Shown piece after piece: positions 1-8,956 of a DNA stretch of 57,509 bases (the stretch's first letter is position 1; every line of letters starts with the position of its first letter). The stretch comes from Flavobacteriaceae bacterium. Its GTDB lineage: Bacteria; Bacteroidota; Bacteroidia; Flavobacteriales; Flavobacteriaceae. Location of the stretch: NCBI GenBank assembly GCA_013215095.1, contig JABSPM010000003.1, positions 1-57,509 on the forward strand, given 5' to 3'. The position numbers and the translations under genes were made by a program. Below the pieces are notes generated by a model. The model worked only from the letters and a program-made list of their open reading frames with translations, searched no databases and had not been told where the DNA came from.

Positions 1-87
1 GATTTGTGTGAAAAACGTTTGCTTTATCTTACGTGAACGTAAATTGCAAATACTATCTGCTAGAGTTGGGTGTTTAATAAATTCCAT
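1..87 (-). CDS. Partial ORF, probable N-terminus of an IS5-family transposase
   Basis: An ATG at 85-87 opens a minus-strand frame that stays open for 29 codons to the window edge. It begins MEFIKHPTLADSICNL and continues with RSRKIKQTFFTQI. From memory, this pattern (a short lead, then a basic RSRKIK stretch, then FF.QI) matches the start of IS5-type transposases common in flavobacteria, where a LIDW motif usually follows. A promoter-like TATCTTTTG lies only a few bases upstream of the ATG, so the message would be nearly leaderless. The catalytic DDE domain is outside the window. A competing plus-strand frame open from 2 to about 178 has no start and low-quality composition. The family call is tentative. 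Confidence 0.4.
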   Translation of the reverse strand, partial: MEFIKHPTLADSICNLRSRKIKQTFFTQI

Positions 88-145
88 ACACAAAAGATAC
101 CAAATCTCGAGAAAATATCAAAACCCTTGCAACGGTCTTAAAACA
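1..145 (-). mobile_element. Possible end of an IS5-like insertion sequence (cut by window edge)
   Basis: The minus-strand reading frame at 1-87 resembles the N-terminus of IS5-group transposases of Flavobacteriaceae. The bases around 123-144 (TGCAACGGTCTTA on the plus strand) resemble a terminal inverted repeat of that group, so the element would end near there. The other end lies outside the window, so neither the inverted repeat nor a target duplication can be checked. Confidence 0.35.
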
Positions 146-200
146 CCTCTAGACTGCTATCATTCTTCTCACAAATAAACATGCCTGTTAACCATAAAAA

Positions 201-224
201 AACGCAACACCAAGGCGTTGCGTT
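201..224. terminator. Bidirectional rho-independent terminator
   Basis: Perfect 8-bp arms AACGCAAC (201-208) and GTTGCGTT (217-224) surround an 8-nt loop in which CC/GG can add two pairs. An A-run lies before the stem and a T-run after it, so it can work in both directions. It sits 50 bp past the stop codon of the minus-strand PPIase gene. Confidence 0.8.
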
Positions 225-273
225 TTTTTACCATTTTTCATTCAGATTCTCAGAATTGAGTTGATAAGTTTGT

Positions 274-1206
274 TTATTTAACATTCATCAATTCAACATC
301 AAAAATAAGAGTTGCATTTGGAGGAATTACACCACCAGCACCTTTGCTACCGTAAGCTAAATCACTAGGAATTACAAAGCGTGCTTTATCCCCTACTTTT
401 AATAATTGAACACCTTCATCCCAACCTGGTATAACTTGTCCAACACCCAAAGGAAAATCAATTGGTTCGTTGCGTTTGTAAGACGAGTCAAAGACTGTGC
501 CATCTGTGAGTTGACCTTTATAATGTACAGATACATTCTTACCTTTTTCAGCGTTTACACCATCTCCTTTTTGAATGATTTGATAACGTAATCCGCTTTC
601 AGTCTTATCAAAACCAGCTGCTAATTTGTCTAATTCCGCTTCGCGTGCTGCGTTTTCTTCTGCTACTCTTTTTTCTCTCGCCCCTTCAAAAACTCTAAAT
701 GCTTCAATAGGATTGAAAGCTTCGGCAGCATCACCTACTCTAATAATTTCTAAACTATCAATCGTATCATTTTGAGCAATAGCATCTACTACATCCTGTC
801 CTTCTTGTACTTTTCCAAATACAGTATGATTACCATCTAACCAAGGTGTTGCGGTATGCGTGATAAAAAATTGACTCCCATTTGTTCCTGGGCCAGCATT
901 AGCCATAGATAATACTCCAGGGGCATCATGTTTTAAATCTGAATGAAATTCATCATCAAATTTATATCCTGGACTTCCAGTTCCTGTTCCTTGTGGACAT
1001 CCACCCTGAATCATAAAATCTGCAATTACTCTATGAAATTTTAAGCCATCGTAATATGGATTGCCTTGAGGTTTTGCTGAATTCTCCATATTTCCTTCTG
1101 CCAAAGCCACAAAGTTACCCACGGTTCCGGGTGTTTTTTCAAATTCTAAAGCAACTAAAATAGTTCCTTTACTCGTATTAAATTTTGCGTATAATCCGTC
1201 TTGCAT
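274..1206 (-). CDS. Cyclophilin-FKBP fusion peptidyl-prolyl isomerase
   Basis: The 310-residue protein joins two unrelated prolyl isomerase folds. Residues about 5-165 form a cyclophilin domain, with FHRV (Arg59), FMIQGG and the GSQFFITH core. Residues about 215-310 form an FKBP domain, with [21 protein letters not shown] and the [10 protein letters not shown] end. A charged linker rich in Glu, Arg and Ala (about 170-205) is probably helical. There is no signal peptide, so a cytoplasmic folding role is likely. The gene is monocistronic: a -7 motif lies about 23 bp upstream and a strong terminator follows the stop. The fusion is common in Bacteroidota. Assignment is secure; individual clients are unknown. 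Confidence 0.93.
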   Translation of the reverse strand: MQDGLYAKFNTSKGTILVALEFEKTPGTVGNFVALAEGNMENSAKPQGNPYYDGLKFHRVIADFMIQGGCPQGTGTGSPGYKFDDEFHSDLKHDAPGVLSMANAGPGTNGSQFFITHTATPWLDGNHTVFGKVQEGQDVVDAIAQNDTIDSLEIIRVGDAAEAFNPIEAFRVFEGAREKRVAEENAAREAELDKLAAGFDKTESGLRYQIIQKGDGVNAEKGKNVSVHYKGQLTDGTVFDSSYKRNEPIDFPLGVGQVIPGWDEGVQLLKVGDKARFVIPSDLAYGSKGAGGVIPPNATLIFDVELMNVK

Positions 1207-1228
1207 TGTTCTGTTTTTTAAGAAAGTG

Positions 1229-1236
1229 CAAAGATA
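1229..1236 (-). promoter_or_regulatory. Promoter -7 element for the PPIase gene
   Basis: On the minus strand this reads TATCTTTG, an exact TAnnTTTG match about 23 bp upstream of the ATG. No clean TTG is found at the -33 position, so only the -7 half is supported. Confidence 0.5.
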
Positions 1237-1316
1237 GATGTTTTAGTTTGAAGTTCGAAACATTCACTTATGGATTATTTCTATCAGTTTATGTATTTCT
1301 GTAATTTAGATTTCTT

Positions 1317-1324
1317 TATGTTTG
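1317..1324 (+). promoter_or_regulatory. Promoter -7 element for the gene at 1341
   Basis: TATGTTTG matches TAnnTTTG 16 bp before the ATG. The -33 region has no exact TTG. Confidence 0.45.
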
Positions 1325-1340
1325 CAAAAAACTTGTAAAT

Positions 1341-1769
1341 ATGAATTTTAAAACCCTATTCGGCAACAAAAACAAAGCTAATGCTTTAGTAGAAAACAAT
1401 AATGTTGATGACATCATGGCTTCTATTCAAGAGAGCGCATGCGCTATTGCAGAACAAAATGTATTGTATGCTGGTACTTCTGAATTGGGAGGTTACTATT
1501 TTCTTCAAACGATTGTCGTTGGTAGTTTTAAAATAAAAACATTCAAAGGTGCAACGCTTACGGTTCAAAAGGGAAATAGAGAAATAGTTTTGAAAACTGA
1601 AATGGACGAATTCGAATCTAATCCTATGAATGTATCTAAGCGATACGTTACTAAAATTGATTTTCAATTGGAAAAAGGAGATGCTAAATTGCTACAATCA
1701 AAGGCTATCAAAAAATTGATTTTAAAAGCAAAAAAGCATCACCTAGAATTTAGTCCTATAAGACATTAG
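1341..1769 (+). CDS. Conserved hypothetical protein, 142 aa
   Basis: I do not recognise a named domain. The protein is soluble, with no signal peptide or membrane segment. After a basic N-terminus (MNFKTLFGNKNK) and a short acidic helix there is a stretch of alternating hydrophobic residues (YYFLQTIVVGSFKIKTFKGA, then LTVQKG) typical of beta sheet, followed by a Lys-rich C-terminal helix. Codon use resembles the neighbours, a TAnnTTTG motif precedes the start, and its stop overlaps the recQ stop tail to tail by 4 bp. These points support a real gene. Function is unknown. Confidence 0.72.
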   Translation: MNFKTLFGNKNKANALVENNNVDDIMASIQESACAIAEQNVLYAGTSELGGYYFLQTIVVGSFKIKTFKGATLTVQKGNREIVLKTEMDEFESNPMNVSKRYVTKIDFQLEKGDAKLLQSKAIKKLILKAKKHHLEFSPIRH

Positions 1770-3964
1770 TTTGCCACTTCACTGATAAATTTGATACGAT
1801 ATAGACGAAGTTCTTCATCGTCATAATCGCCATCAAACTCATCAATAGCTGCATCTATTTTGTCAGTCTCAGATTCCATGAAGTAATCATGTATTTCCTC
1901 TTGCTGATCTTCATCTAAGACCTCTTCTATAGCATAGTTTATATTAAGTTTGGTTCCAGAATATACGATAGCTTCCATTGCTTTTATAAAATCACTCATT
2001 TCCATGCCTTTGGCTGAGGCTATATCTTGTAAAGGCAATTTTCTATCAATGTTTTGAATTATATATAATTTGAGAGCAGAATTAGACCCTGTAGATTTAA
2101 CCACCATATCTTCTAATCGCTCAATGTTATTATCTTTAACATATTGGGCTATTAAAGCAACAAAATCTTTTCCATATTTTTTGGCCTTTCCTTCTCCCAC
2201 ACCGTGCACTTGATAAAGCTCTTCAATGGTTACTGGATATTTTAAAGCCATATCATTAATCGATGGATCTTGAAAAATAACAAATGGAGGTACTCCTAGC
2301 TTTTTGGCATTCTTTTTACGAATATTTCTTAGCATTTTTGCTAAATTTTCATCCACCGCTGCACCTCCTTTTGATGCTGTGATAATACTATCATCTTTAG
2401 TTTCATCAAACACATGGTCTTCTGTCATCATAAAGGACTTTGGTGCTTCTATAAATGCTTTACCCTCCGGTTTCACTTTAAGTACGCCATAAGTTTCAAT
2501 ATCTTTTCTGAGTAACCCAGCGACTAATACTTGTCGTATTAAAGCTACCCAAAACTTATTTTCTTTACTTTTTCCTATACCAAAAAAAGGCTGTTCATCT
2601 GTTCGATGAGATTTAATTAATGCGTTTTCTTTTCCAATAATAACATTGACTAAATCTTTACTCTTATATTTTTCATTGGTTTTAGCAACCACGTCCAATA
2701 AGATTTTCACTTCATCTTTGGCTTCATTTTGTTTTTTTGGATTACGAACATTATCATCCATATCTCCGCCTTCTCCTGTTTCATTATCAAACTCTTCTCC
2801 AAAATAATGTAATATAAACTTTCTACGAGAAATCGATGTTTCTGAAAAAGCGACCATTTCATGTAAAAGGGCATGTCCAATTTCTTGTTCTGCTACAGGT
2901 TTTCCAGACATAAATTTTTCTAACTTCTCTATATCTTTATAAGCGTAATAAGCTAAACAATGGCCTTCGCCTCCATCACGACCTGCTCTACCCGTTTCTT
3001 GATAATAGCTTTCTATACTTTTTGGAATATCATGATGAATTACAAAACGCACGTCTGGTTTATCAATTCCCATTCCAAAAGCAATGGTTGCGACAACAAC
3101 ATCTGCATCTTCCATCAAAAACATATCTTGATGCCTTGCTCTAGACTTAGCATCAAGCCCTGCATGATAAGGTACTGCATTAATACCATTAACTTGTAAT
3201 ACTTGTGCTAACTCTTCTACACGCTTACGACTCAAACAGTAAACTATCCCTGACTTTCCTTCATTTTGCTTTATAAATCGGATAATATCTACGTCTACTT
3301 GTTTGGTTTTTGGACGCACTTCATAAAACAAATTAGGTCTATTAAAAGACGCTTTAAAAGTTTGGGCATCAGTTATTCCAAGGTTTTTAAGTATATCTTC
3401 TTGCACTTTTGGTGTAGCTGTAGCCGTTAGTCCAATAATTGGAATATTATCACCGATACGTTTTATAATATGTCTTAAATTACGATATTCTGGTCTAAAG
3501 TCATGCCCCCACTCACTAATACAATGAGCTTCGTCAATAGCCATAAAAGAAATAGTTTGCCGCTTTAAAAAATCAACATTCTCTTCCTTAGTTAAAGACT
3601 CTGGCGCAACATATAGCAATTTGGTCGTTCCATTTTCTATATCTGATTTTACTTTTTTTATTTCGGTTTTATTCAATGAAGAATTTAACACATGCGCAAC
3701 ACCTTCCTTTTTTGAAATTCCTCGTATAGCATCCACCTGATTTTTCATTAATGCTATTAAAGGTGATACCACAATTGCAGTTCCTTCACTCATTAACGCA
3801 GGTAATTGATAGCATAAAGACTTACCGCCTCCCGTAGGCATAATCACAAAAGTATTTTTACCGTTAACGATACTCTTTATAACATCTTCTTGCAAACCTT
3901 TAAAAGTCCTAAAACCAAAATAGGTCTTCAAGGCTTCGTGTAATTTTATTGTATCAACACTCAT
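1766..3964 (-). CDS. recQ: RecQ-family ATP-dependent DNA helicase
   Basis: The 732-residue superfamily 2 DNA helicase unwinds 3'-tailed and branched DNA during recombinational repair. Motif I is MPTGGGKS (Lys48) and motif II is DEAH, followed by the RecQ aromatic loop (CISEWGHDFRPEY). Motif VI is QETGRAGRDG. A C-terminal HRDC-type domain lies around residues 560-640 (VHGVGEGKAKKYG). An acidic tail of about 60 residues ends the protein. In place of the usual four-cysteine zinc site after HYFGE there is a Cys-free, Asp/Glu/Gly-rich stretch. It is divergent from kdsD with 166 bp between starts, and convergent with the gene at 1341. The family is secure; whether it is the main RecQ of the cell cannot be seen. 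Confidence 0.93.
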   Translation of the reverse strand: MSVDTIKLHEALKTYFGFRTFKGLQEDVIKSIVNGKNTFVIMPTGGGKSLCYQLPALMSEGTAIVVSPLIALMKNQVDAIRGISKKEGVAHVLNSSLNKTEIKKVKSDIENGTTKLLYVAPESLTKEENVDFLKRQTISFMAIDEAHCISEWGHDFRPEYRNLRHIIKRIGDNIPIIGLTATATPKVQEDILKNLGITDAQTFKASFNRPNLFYEVRPKTKQVDVDIIRFIKQNEGKSGIVYCLSRKRVEELAQVLQVNGINAVPYHAGLDAKSRARHQDMFLMEDADVVVATIAFGMGIDKPDVRFVIHHDIPKSIESYYQETGRAGRDGGEGHCLAYYAYKDIEKLEKFMSGKPVAEQEIGHALLHEMVAFSETSISRRKFILHYFGEEFDNETGEGGDMDDNVRNPKKQNEAKDEVKILLDVVAKTNEKYKSKDLVNVIIGKENALIKSHRTDEQPFFGIGKSKENKFWVALIRQVLVAGLLRKDIETYGVLKVKPEGKAFIEAPKSFMMTEDHVFDETKDDSIITASKGGAAVDENLAKMLRNIRKKNAKKLGVPPFVIFQDPSINDMALKYPVTIEELYQVHGVGEGKAKKYGKDFVALIAQYVKDNNIERLEDMVVKSTGSNSALKLYIIQNIDRKLPLQDIASAKGMEMSDFIKAMEAIVYSGTKLNINYAIEEVLDEDQQEEIHDYFMESETDKIDAAIDEFDGDYDDEELRLYRIKFISEVAN

Positions 3965-4130
3965 TAATCACTTAATTAGTTCATTCTTGAAAATCCAAAT
4001 AAACAGAAATACAAATGTTTAATTAATTTCTAATATATTTAGAGAACTCTCATCATTTTTTTTTGTTTTTTTGTACCAATATTTAAAGGTACTAATTTCT
4101 TTAAATACATCAAATCAAATTCTATAAATT

Positions 4131-5096
4131 TTGAACACAAAAGATTCTATCCTTAATATTGCTAAAGACACTATACTCTTAGAAAGTAATGCTATCGCTA
4201 ACTTAACCAAGTTATTAGACGATAATTTCACCCAATCTGTAGAACTTATATACAATTCCAAAGGACGTGTAATAATTACGGGTATTGGAAAAAGCGCCAT
4301 TATTGCGAGTAAAATTGTTGCGACTTTAAATTCTACAGGAACTCCTGCTGTTTTTATGCATGCAGCAGATGCTATACATGGTGATTTGGGTTTAATTTTA
4401 GAAGATGACGTGGTCATTTGTATTTCTAAGAGTGGTAATACTCCCGAAATCAAAGTTTTGGTTCCATTAATTAAAAATGGCCCCAACAAAATGATTGCTA
4501 TTACAGGGAATAATAATTCTTTTTTAGGTCAAAATGCAGATTATGTATTAAATGCTTTTGTAGAAAAAGAAGCTTGTCCAAACAACTTAGCACCCACTAC
4601 AAGTACTACTGCTCAATTAGTTATTGGTGATGCTTTGGCTGTTTGCTTATTGAAATTAAAGGGATTTTCTAGTAATGATTTTGCAAAATATCATCCTGGT
4701 GGAGCATTAGGTAAGAAGTTATACCTTAGAGTAAGTGATTTATCATCGCAAAACCAAAAACCTGCTGTTAAAAAAGACACCAAAATCAAAGAAGTTATCA
4801 TCGAAATTTCGAAAAGCATGCTAGGTGTTACCGCCGTTACCGAAGCGGATAAAATTGTTGGTATTATTACAGATGGTGACCTCAGACGTATGCTTACAAA
4901 AACAGATGATTTTTCTGAGCTAACAGCTGCTGATATTATGGGTGCAAATCCAAAATATATTGACTATAATGCAATGGCTGTTGACGCTTTGGAACTCATG
5001 GAATCTCATGACATTTCTCAATTATTGGTTGAAGATAATGGTAATTATGCAGGTATTGTTCATATACATGATTTAATAAAGGAAGGCATTATCTAA
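4131..5096 (+). CDS. kdsD: D-arabinose 5-phosphate isomerase (KdsD/KpsF)
   Basis: This enzyme interconverts ribulose 5-phosphate and arabinose 5-phosphate, the first step towards Kdo of the LPS core. The 321 residues hold a SIS sugar-isomerase domain (about 35-170, with GIGKSAIIASKI, HAADAIHGDLG and ISKSGNTPE) and a pair of CBS domains (about 205-320, with IITDGDLRRML and VHIHDLIKEG). The start is TTG at 4131; no ATG lies at a suitable place and the family's N-terminal helix requires this start. The stop overlaps the tatC start (TAATG), suggesting translational coupling. The neighbourhood with lptB fits LPS biogenesis. Confidence 0.92.
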   Translation: MNTKDSILNIAKDTILLESNAIANLTKLLDDNFTQSVELIYNSKGRVIITGIGKSAIIASKIVATLNSTGTPAVFMHAADAIHGDLGLILEDDVVICISKSGNTPEIKVLVPLIKNGPNKMIAITGNNNSFLGQNADYVLNAFVEKEACPNNLAPTTSTTAQLVIGDALAVCLLKLKGFSSNDFAKYHPGGALGKKLYLRVSDLSSQNQKPAVKKDTKIKEVIIEISKSMLGVTAVTEADKIVGIITDGDLRRMLTKTDDFSELTAADIMGANPKYIDYNAMAVDALELMESHDISQLLVEDNGNYAGIVHIHDLIKEGII

Positions 5097-5914
5097 TGGC
5101 AAAAAAAAATGTAAATGCAATGTCATTTTTGGATCATCTAGAAGATTTGAGGTGGCATTTAATTAGAGCTACACTTGCAATTATAGTTGCTGCGACCGTA
5201 GCGTTTTTATTTCCTGGATTTATTTTTGAAACCCTAGTTTTTGGACCAGCACGAGGTGATTTTTTAACCTATGACATGTTATGCAAATTATCGCAACTTT
5301 TTGGTTTTGAAAGCTTTTGCGAAACCCAATTTAATTTTGAAATACAGAGTAGAAAAATGGCTGGACAGTTTTCTGCCCATATTTGGACCTCCATCACATT
5401 TGGCTTGATTATAGCTTTTCCTTATGTCATCTATCAATTTTGGAAATTTATTGCTCCAGGAATGCATCCTAACGAACGCAAACACTCTAGAGGGTTTATA
5501 ATTATTTCATCATTGTTATTTTTTATTGGAATATTATTTGGATACTATATTGTATGTCCATTATCCATCAACTTCCTAGGTACATATACTATTGCTGATC
5601 GCGTACATAATGATTTTGATTTAGACTCTTATATCGGATTAATTAGAGCATCTACCTTAGCTTCTGGATTGATATTTGAGCTACCAATAATCATCTACTT
5701 TTTAACCAAAGTTGGATTAGTAACACCCCAATTTTTAAAACGTAATCGTAAATATGCTTTAGTTATTGTTTTAATTTTATCTGCAATTATTACACCCCCA
5801 GATATTGCAAGTCAAATTATTGTTGCCATTCCTGTTTTGATTCTATATCAAGTGAGTATATACATATCTAAAGTAGTTCTAAACAAGCAAAAAAAACAAT
5901 TTAAACACAGGTAA
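5096..5914 (+). CDS. tatC: Sec-independent protein translocase TatC
   Basis: TatC recognises twin-arginine signal peptides and forms the core of the Tat translocon in the inner membrane. The 272 residues show the N-terminal FLDHLEDLRWHL signature and six hydrophobic helices. The insertion with KLSQLFGFESFCET between helices 1 and 2 is also seen in other Bacteroidota TatC proteins. The QFWKFIAPGMHPNERK loop after helix 2 is typical. The start codon overlaps the kdsD stop by one base. No tatA gene is in the window, so it must lie elsewhere. A plausible Tat substrate is the metallophosphoesterase at 52154. Confidence 0.95.
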   Translation: MAKKNVNAMSFLDHLEDLRWHLIRATLAIIVAATVAFLFPGFIFETLVFGPARGDFLTYDMLCKLSQLFGFESFCETQFNFEIQSRKMAGQFSAHIWTSITFGLIIAFPYVIYQFWKFIAPGMHPNERKHSRGFIIISSLLFFIGILFGYYIVCPLSINFLGTYTIADRVHNDFDLDSYIGLIRASTLASGLIFELPIIIYFLTKVGLVTPQFLKRNRKYALVIVLILSAIITPPDIASQIIVAIPVLILYQVSIYISKVVLNKQKKQFKHR

Positions 5915-5915
5915 T

Positions 5916-6257
5916 ATGATTGAAGAATTTAATGCCTATCGTTCTAAAATGAACGATAAAATATTAGCAGACAACAATAAGATTATTAAGCGTATTTTCA
6001 ATCTTGACACCAATGCTTATAAAGCAGGAGCCCTAGATGTAAACACCAAAGAACTTTTAGGCTTAGTTGCCTCTACGGTTTTACGCTGTGATGACTGCAT
6101 TCGTTATCATATGGAAACCTGCTATAAGGTTGGCTTAAAAAAAGAAGAGGTGGTTGAAGCATTAAGCATTGCGACTTTAGTTGGAGGCACTATTGTAATT
6201 CCGCATTTGCGTCGTGCCTATGAATTTTGGGATGCTTTAGAAGCTCAAGAGCGTTAA
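5916..6257 (+). CDS. AhpD-like / carboxymuconolactone decarboxylase family protein
   Basis: The 113-residue protein belongs to the AhpD-like all-helical family. It has the redox CxxC followed by a histidine (CDDCIRYH), as in peroxiredoxin-reducing AhpD proteins, and the GGTIVIPHLRRA ending typical of this subgroup. The ATG lies one base after the tatC stop, so it is co-transcribed with kdsD and tatC. The CxxC favours a thiol-disulfide role over carboxymuconolactone decarboxylation, but the partner is unknown. Confidence 0.85.
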   Translation: MIEEFNAYRSKMNDKILADNNKIIKRIFNLDTNAYKAGALDVNTKELLGLVASTVLRCDDCIRYHMETCYKVGLKKEEVVEALSIATLVGGTIVIPHLRRAYEFWDALEAQER

Positions 6258-6330
6258 ACTTATAATAAACACCAAAAGGTATTATAACGGATAATTTGAT
6301 TTTGCTATTTTTAGCACTGAAACAAAAATT

Positions 6331-7071
6331 ATGATTTTAAAAGCTAACAATTTAATGAAGTCCTACAGTGGACGAAAAGTGGTAAAAGATGTTTCTCTCG
6401 AAGTTAAACAAGGAGAAATTGTTGGATTATTAGGACCAAACGGTGCTGGTAAAACGACATCATTTTATATGATTGTTGGACTTATAAAACCAAATGGTGG
6501 TGAAATTTTCTTAGACAGTACTAAGATTACGAATTACCCAATGTACAAGCGCGCTCAAAATGGCATAGGTTATTTGGCACAAGAAGCTTCTGTTTTTAGA
6601 AAACTTAGTATCGAAGATAATATTCTGAGTGTATTGCAGATGACTAAACTATCAAAAAAAGAACAACACCAGAAAATGGAATCGTTGATTGAGGAGTTTA
6701 GTTTAGGACATATTAGAAAAAATCGTGGTGATTTACTTTCTGGTGGCGAACGACGCCGTACCGAAATTGCTCGTGCTCTAGCTACAGACCCCAGTTTTAT
6801 TCTTTTAGACGAACCCTTTGCTGGTGTAGATCCCGTTGCGGTAGAAGACATACAACGTATTGTTGCCAAGCTCACTAAAAAGAATATTGGCATCCTTATA
6901 ACGGACCACAATGTACAGGAAACTTTAGCTATTACAGATCGTACCTATTTAATGTTTGAAGGAAATATCTTAAAAGCTGGAAAACCAGAAGCGCTAGCCG
7001 CTGACGAAATGGTACGTAAAGTATACCTTGGTCAAAACTTTGAACTTCGCAGAAAAAAAATAGAGTTTTAA
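6331..7071 (+). CDS. lptB: LPS export ABC transporter ATP-binding protein LptB
   Basis: LptB powers the LptFG complex that extracts LPS from the inner membrane and pushes it through the Lpt bridge. The 246 residues contain Walker [12 protein letters not shown] (Lys41), a Q-loop ([15 protein letters not shown]), the signature [16 protein letters not shown], Walker [13 protein letters not shown] and the switch His in TDHNVQET. The GERRR variant and the VAVEDIQ motif are LptB-specific. It follows kdsD-tatC-AhpD-like after 73 bp, in the same direction; a weak AT-rich promoter region lies in the gap. lptF and lptG are not in the window. Confidence 0.94.
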   Translation: MILKANNLMKSYSGRKVVKDVSLEVKQGEIVGLLGPNGAGKTTSFYMIVGLIKPNGGEIFLDSTKITNYPMYKRAQNGIGYLAQEASVFRKLSIEDNILSVLQMTKLSKKEQHQKMESLIEEFSLGHIRKNRGDLLSGGERRRTEIARALATDPSFILLDEPFAGVDPVAVEDIQRIVAKLTKKNIGILITDHNVQETLAITDRTYLMFEGNILKAGKPEALAADEMVRKVYLGQNFELRRKKIEF

Positions 7072-7272
7072 ACTAAAATACCTCACATAATACCAGTATT
7101 TTATTGCATTAAACAACACATTTATCCTGTAAAAAAATATGAATCAAGTCGCTGTAACATAAGATATCAATATGAATTTTACAATTTAAGTATCGCATTT
7201 GAAATCTCTATTCTTAGTATTAAGAACGTCTTAATTTATGTACTTGTATGTACTTTTTTATTACAAAATGAT

Positions 7273-8097
7273 TTATTTATGATCTAAGTCGGCATTTTTA
7301 CGTTCACGCTCAACTATTATTTTTTTCTGATAACGTCCTTGAACTACATCTACAATAACTAATACCACCAACACAAAATAGAATGTTGTTTTACTCATTG
7401 GCACAATAGCGTTACCAAATATTTTTATATGTGCTAAATGACCTCCTTCGGTTACCAGCATTATACCAACTATAAATAAAATAAATAACCCTAGTACCTC
7501 ATACATTCTATTTTTGGCTAAGAACGCTGAAATACGATCAGCCAGAACCAACATTAACAATCCACTAATTACAATGGCAATCGCCATAATAACAAAGGCT
7601 GTTGTTGCGCTTTCTATATCACTAGTCAATCCAATGGCTGCCAAAATAGAATCAAAAGAAAACACTAAATTCATTAATACGATACTTGCAATGACTGCAT
7701 TAGAAGATTTTTTGCGATTAGAACCAGCTGCTTCAACATCTTCCTCCAAATCTTTAACAGAAATCATATGCCAAATTTCCTTAATTGCTGTATAGATAAT
7801 AAACCCACCTCCAGCAAGTACAATTAAGCTATGACCATTAAATTCGAAATATGCATATTCTCCAAAACTTCCTGTTAGAAACGAAAAGGGTTCTTGAAAA
7901 AAATCAATAATAGAGACTAAAACAAACAATAAAATTATTCTAAGGGCAATAGCAATAAGAATTCCTACTTTCCTTACACGCTTCTGATCTTCATCTGGTG
8001 CTTTTTTAGACTCTAGTGAGATGTATAATAAATTGTCAAATCCTAAAACCGCTTGCAGCATAACAAGCATTAATAGCGTAAAAATATTTTCTAACAT
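7273..8097 (-). CDS. TerC-family integral membrane protein
   Basis: The 274-residue protein has seven to eight hydrophobic helices. It carries the TerC/YkoY acidic intramembrane motifs: GFDNLLYI near the N-terminus and FSFDSILAAIG in the middle. TerC-family proteins are linked to metal-ion (notably manganese) export during secretion and to tellurite resistance. No ter gene neighbours are present, so a housekeeping metal-homeostasis role is more likely than tellurite resistance. It is transcribed with pssA, whose stop lies 4 bp upstream. A poly-basic cytoplasmic tail ends the protein. Confidence 0.85.
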   Translation of the reverse strand: MLENIFTLLMLVMLQAVLGFDNLLYISLESKKAPDEDQKRVRKVGILIAIALRIILLFVLVSIIDFFQEPFSFLTGSFGEYAYFEFNGHSLIVLAGGGFIIYTAIKEIWHMISVKDLEEDVEAAGSNRKKSSNAVIASIVLMNLVFSFDSILAAIGLTSDIESATTAFVIMAIAIVISGLLMLVLADRISAFLAKNRMYEVLGLFILFIVGIMLVTEGGHLAHIKIFGNAIVPMSKTTFYFVLVVLVIVDVVQGRYQKKIIVERERKNADLDHK

Positions 8098-8101
8098 GAT
8101 T

Positions 8102-8833
8102 TTACTTTTTAGTTAAAAGTGATAAAATGATATAGATTAATATGATCAATGGAATTCCTGCAAACTGAAAAATGACTAATAATATCACAGCAAGTATGAT
8201 TAAGACATATCGCATTGCATTGTCCTTAAATGAATAATTTTTAAATTTAAGCGCCAACAATCGTATTTTGGCATTCAGTAAATAACAGCTCAAAAGTGTT
8301 ACACTCAATAAAAACCATTGATTTAAAATAACAGCATTAAAACTATCGGAATTCTGAAACTCCATAATTAATGGCAACGCCATGATGAGTAATGTATTAG
8401 CAGGTACGGGAAGTCCAATAAACGCATCAGACTGATTGTCAGATACATTGAATTTAGCCAAACGATATGCAGAAGCTAAAATTATTAAAAGCCCTAATAA
8501 GGATATATAATTAAACGTTTGGTACTGCAACTCATCGGCGCACAAACTATTAGATTGCCAACCATCATTCATCGCTAGGTTTAATAATTGATACATTACA
8601 ATACCAGGAACAACACCGCTGGTAACGACATCTGCTAGAGAGTCTAATTGCAAACCAAGTTCACTCTGAACATTTAGTCTCCTAGCAAGTAAGCCATCAA
8701 AGAAATCAAAAAAGATGCCTAGAAACACAAAAAAAGCGGCATAAACAAGATGACCCGAAACCGCAAGGAGTACTGCAATACTTCCACAGAATAAATTAAG
8801 TAATGTTACTAAATTTGGAATATGTTTTTTCAA
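8102..8833 (-). CDS. pssA: CDP-diacylglycerol-serine O-phosphatidyltransferase
   Basis: PssA makes phosphatidylserine, the precursor of phosphatidylethanolamine, from CDP-diacylglycerol and serine in the inner membrane. The 243-residue protein carries the full CDP-alcohol phosphotransferase signature DG-x2-AR-x8-G-x3-D-x3-D (FDGLLARR to DSLAD) and about seven hydrophobic helices. It starts MKKHIPNLVTLLNLFCG, the usual first helix. It is the first gene of a pair with the TerC-like gene. The psd decarboxylase is not nearby. Confidence 0.93.
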   Translation of the reverse strand: MKKHIPNLVTLLNLFCGSIAVLLAVSGHLVYAAFFVFLGIFFDFFDGLLARRLNVQSELGLQLDSLADVVTSGVVPGIVMYQLLNLAMNDGWQSNSLCADELQYQTFNYISLLGLLIILASAYRLAKFNVSDNQSDAFIGLPVPANTLLIMALPLIMEFQNSDSFNAVILNQWFLLSVTLLSCYLLNAKIRLLALKFKNYSFKDNAMRYVLIILAVILLVIFQFAGIPLIILIYIILSLLTKK

Positions 8834-8956
8834 TAGTTTACTATTTTGGGAAGTAAAAATAAGAAACTATTTTTGTCTATAACAAGTAAAAGACAATATC
8901 TCTAAAAAAATTGAGTTTATTAGGTTGAATTATGCATCTTTGTAAAAATTTTCCGT

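Noticed and set aside
4115-4489. Long minus-strand frame opposite kdsD
   Set aside because: It is the antisense shadow of a well-supported gene, with no family likeness and no promoter.
7273-8097. Tellurite resistance locus
   Set aside because: A TerC-family protein alone, without other ter genes, does not support it; it is next to pssA in a housekeeping setting.
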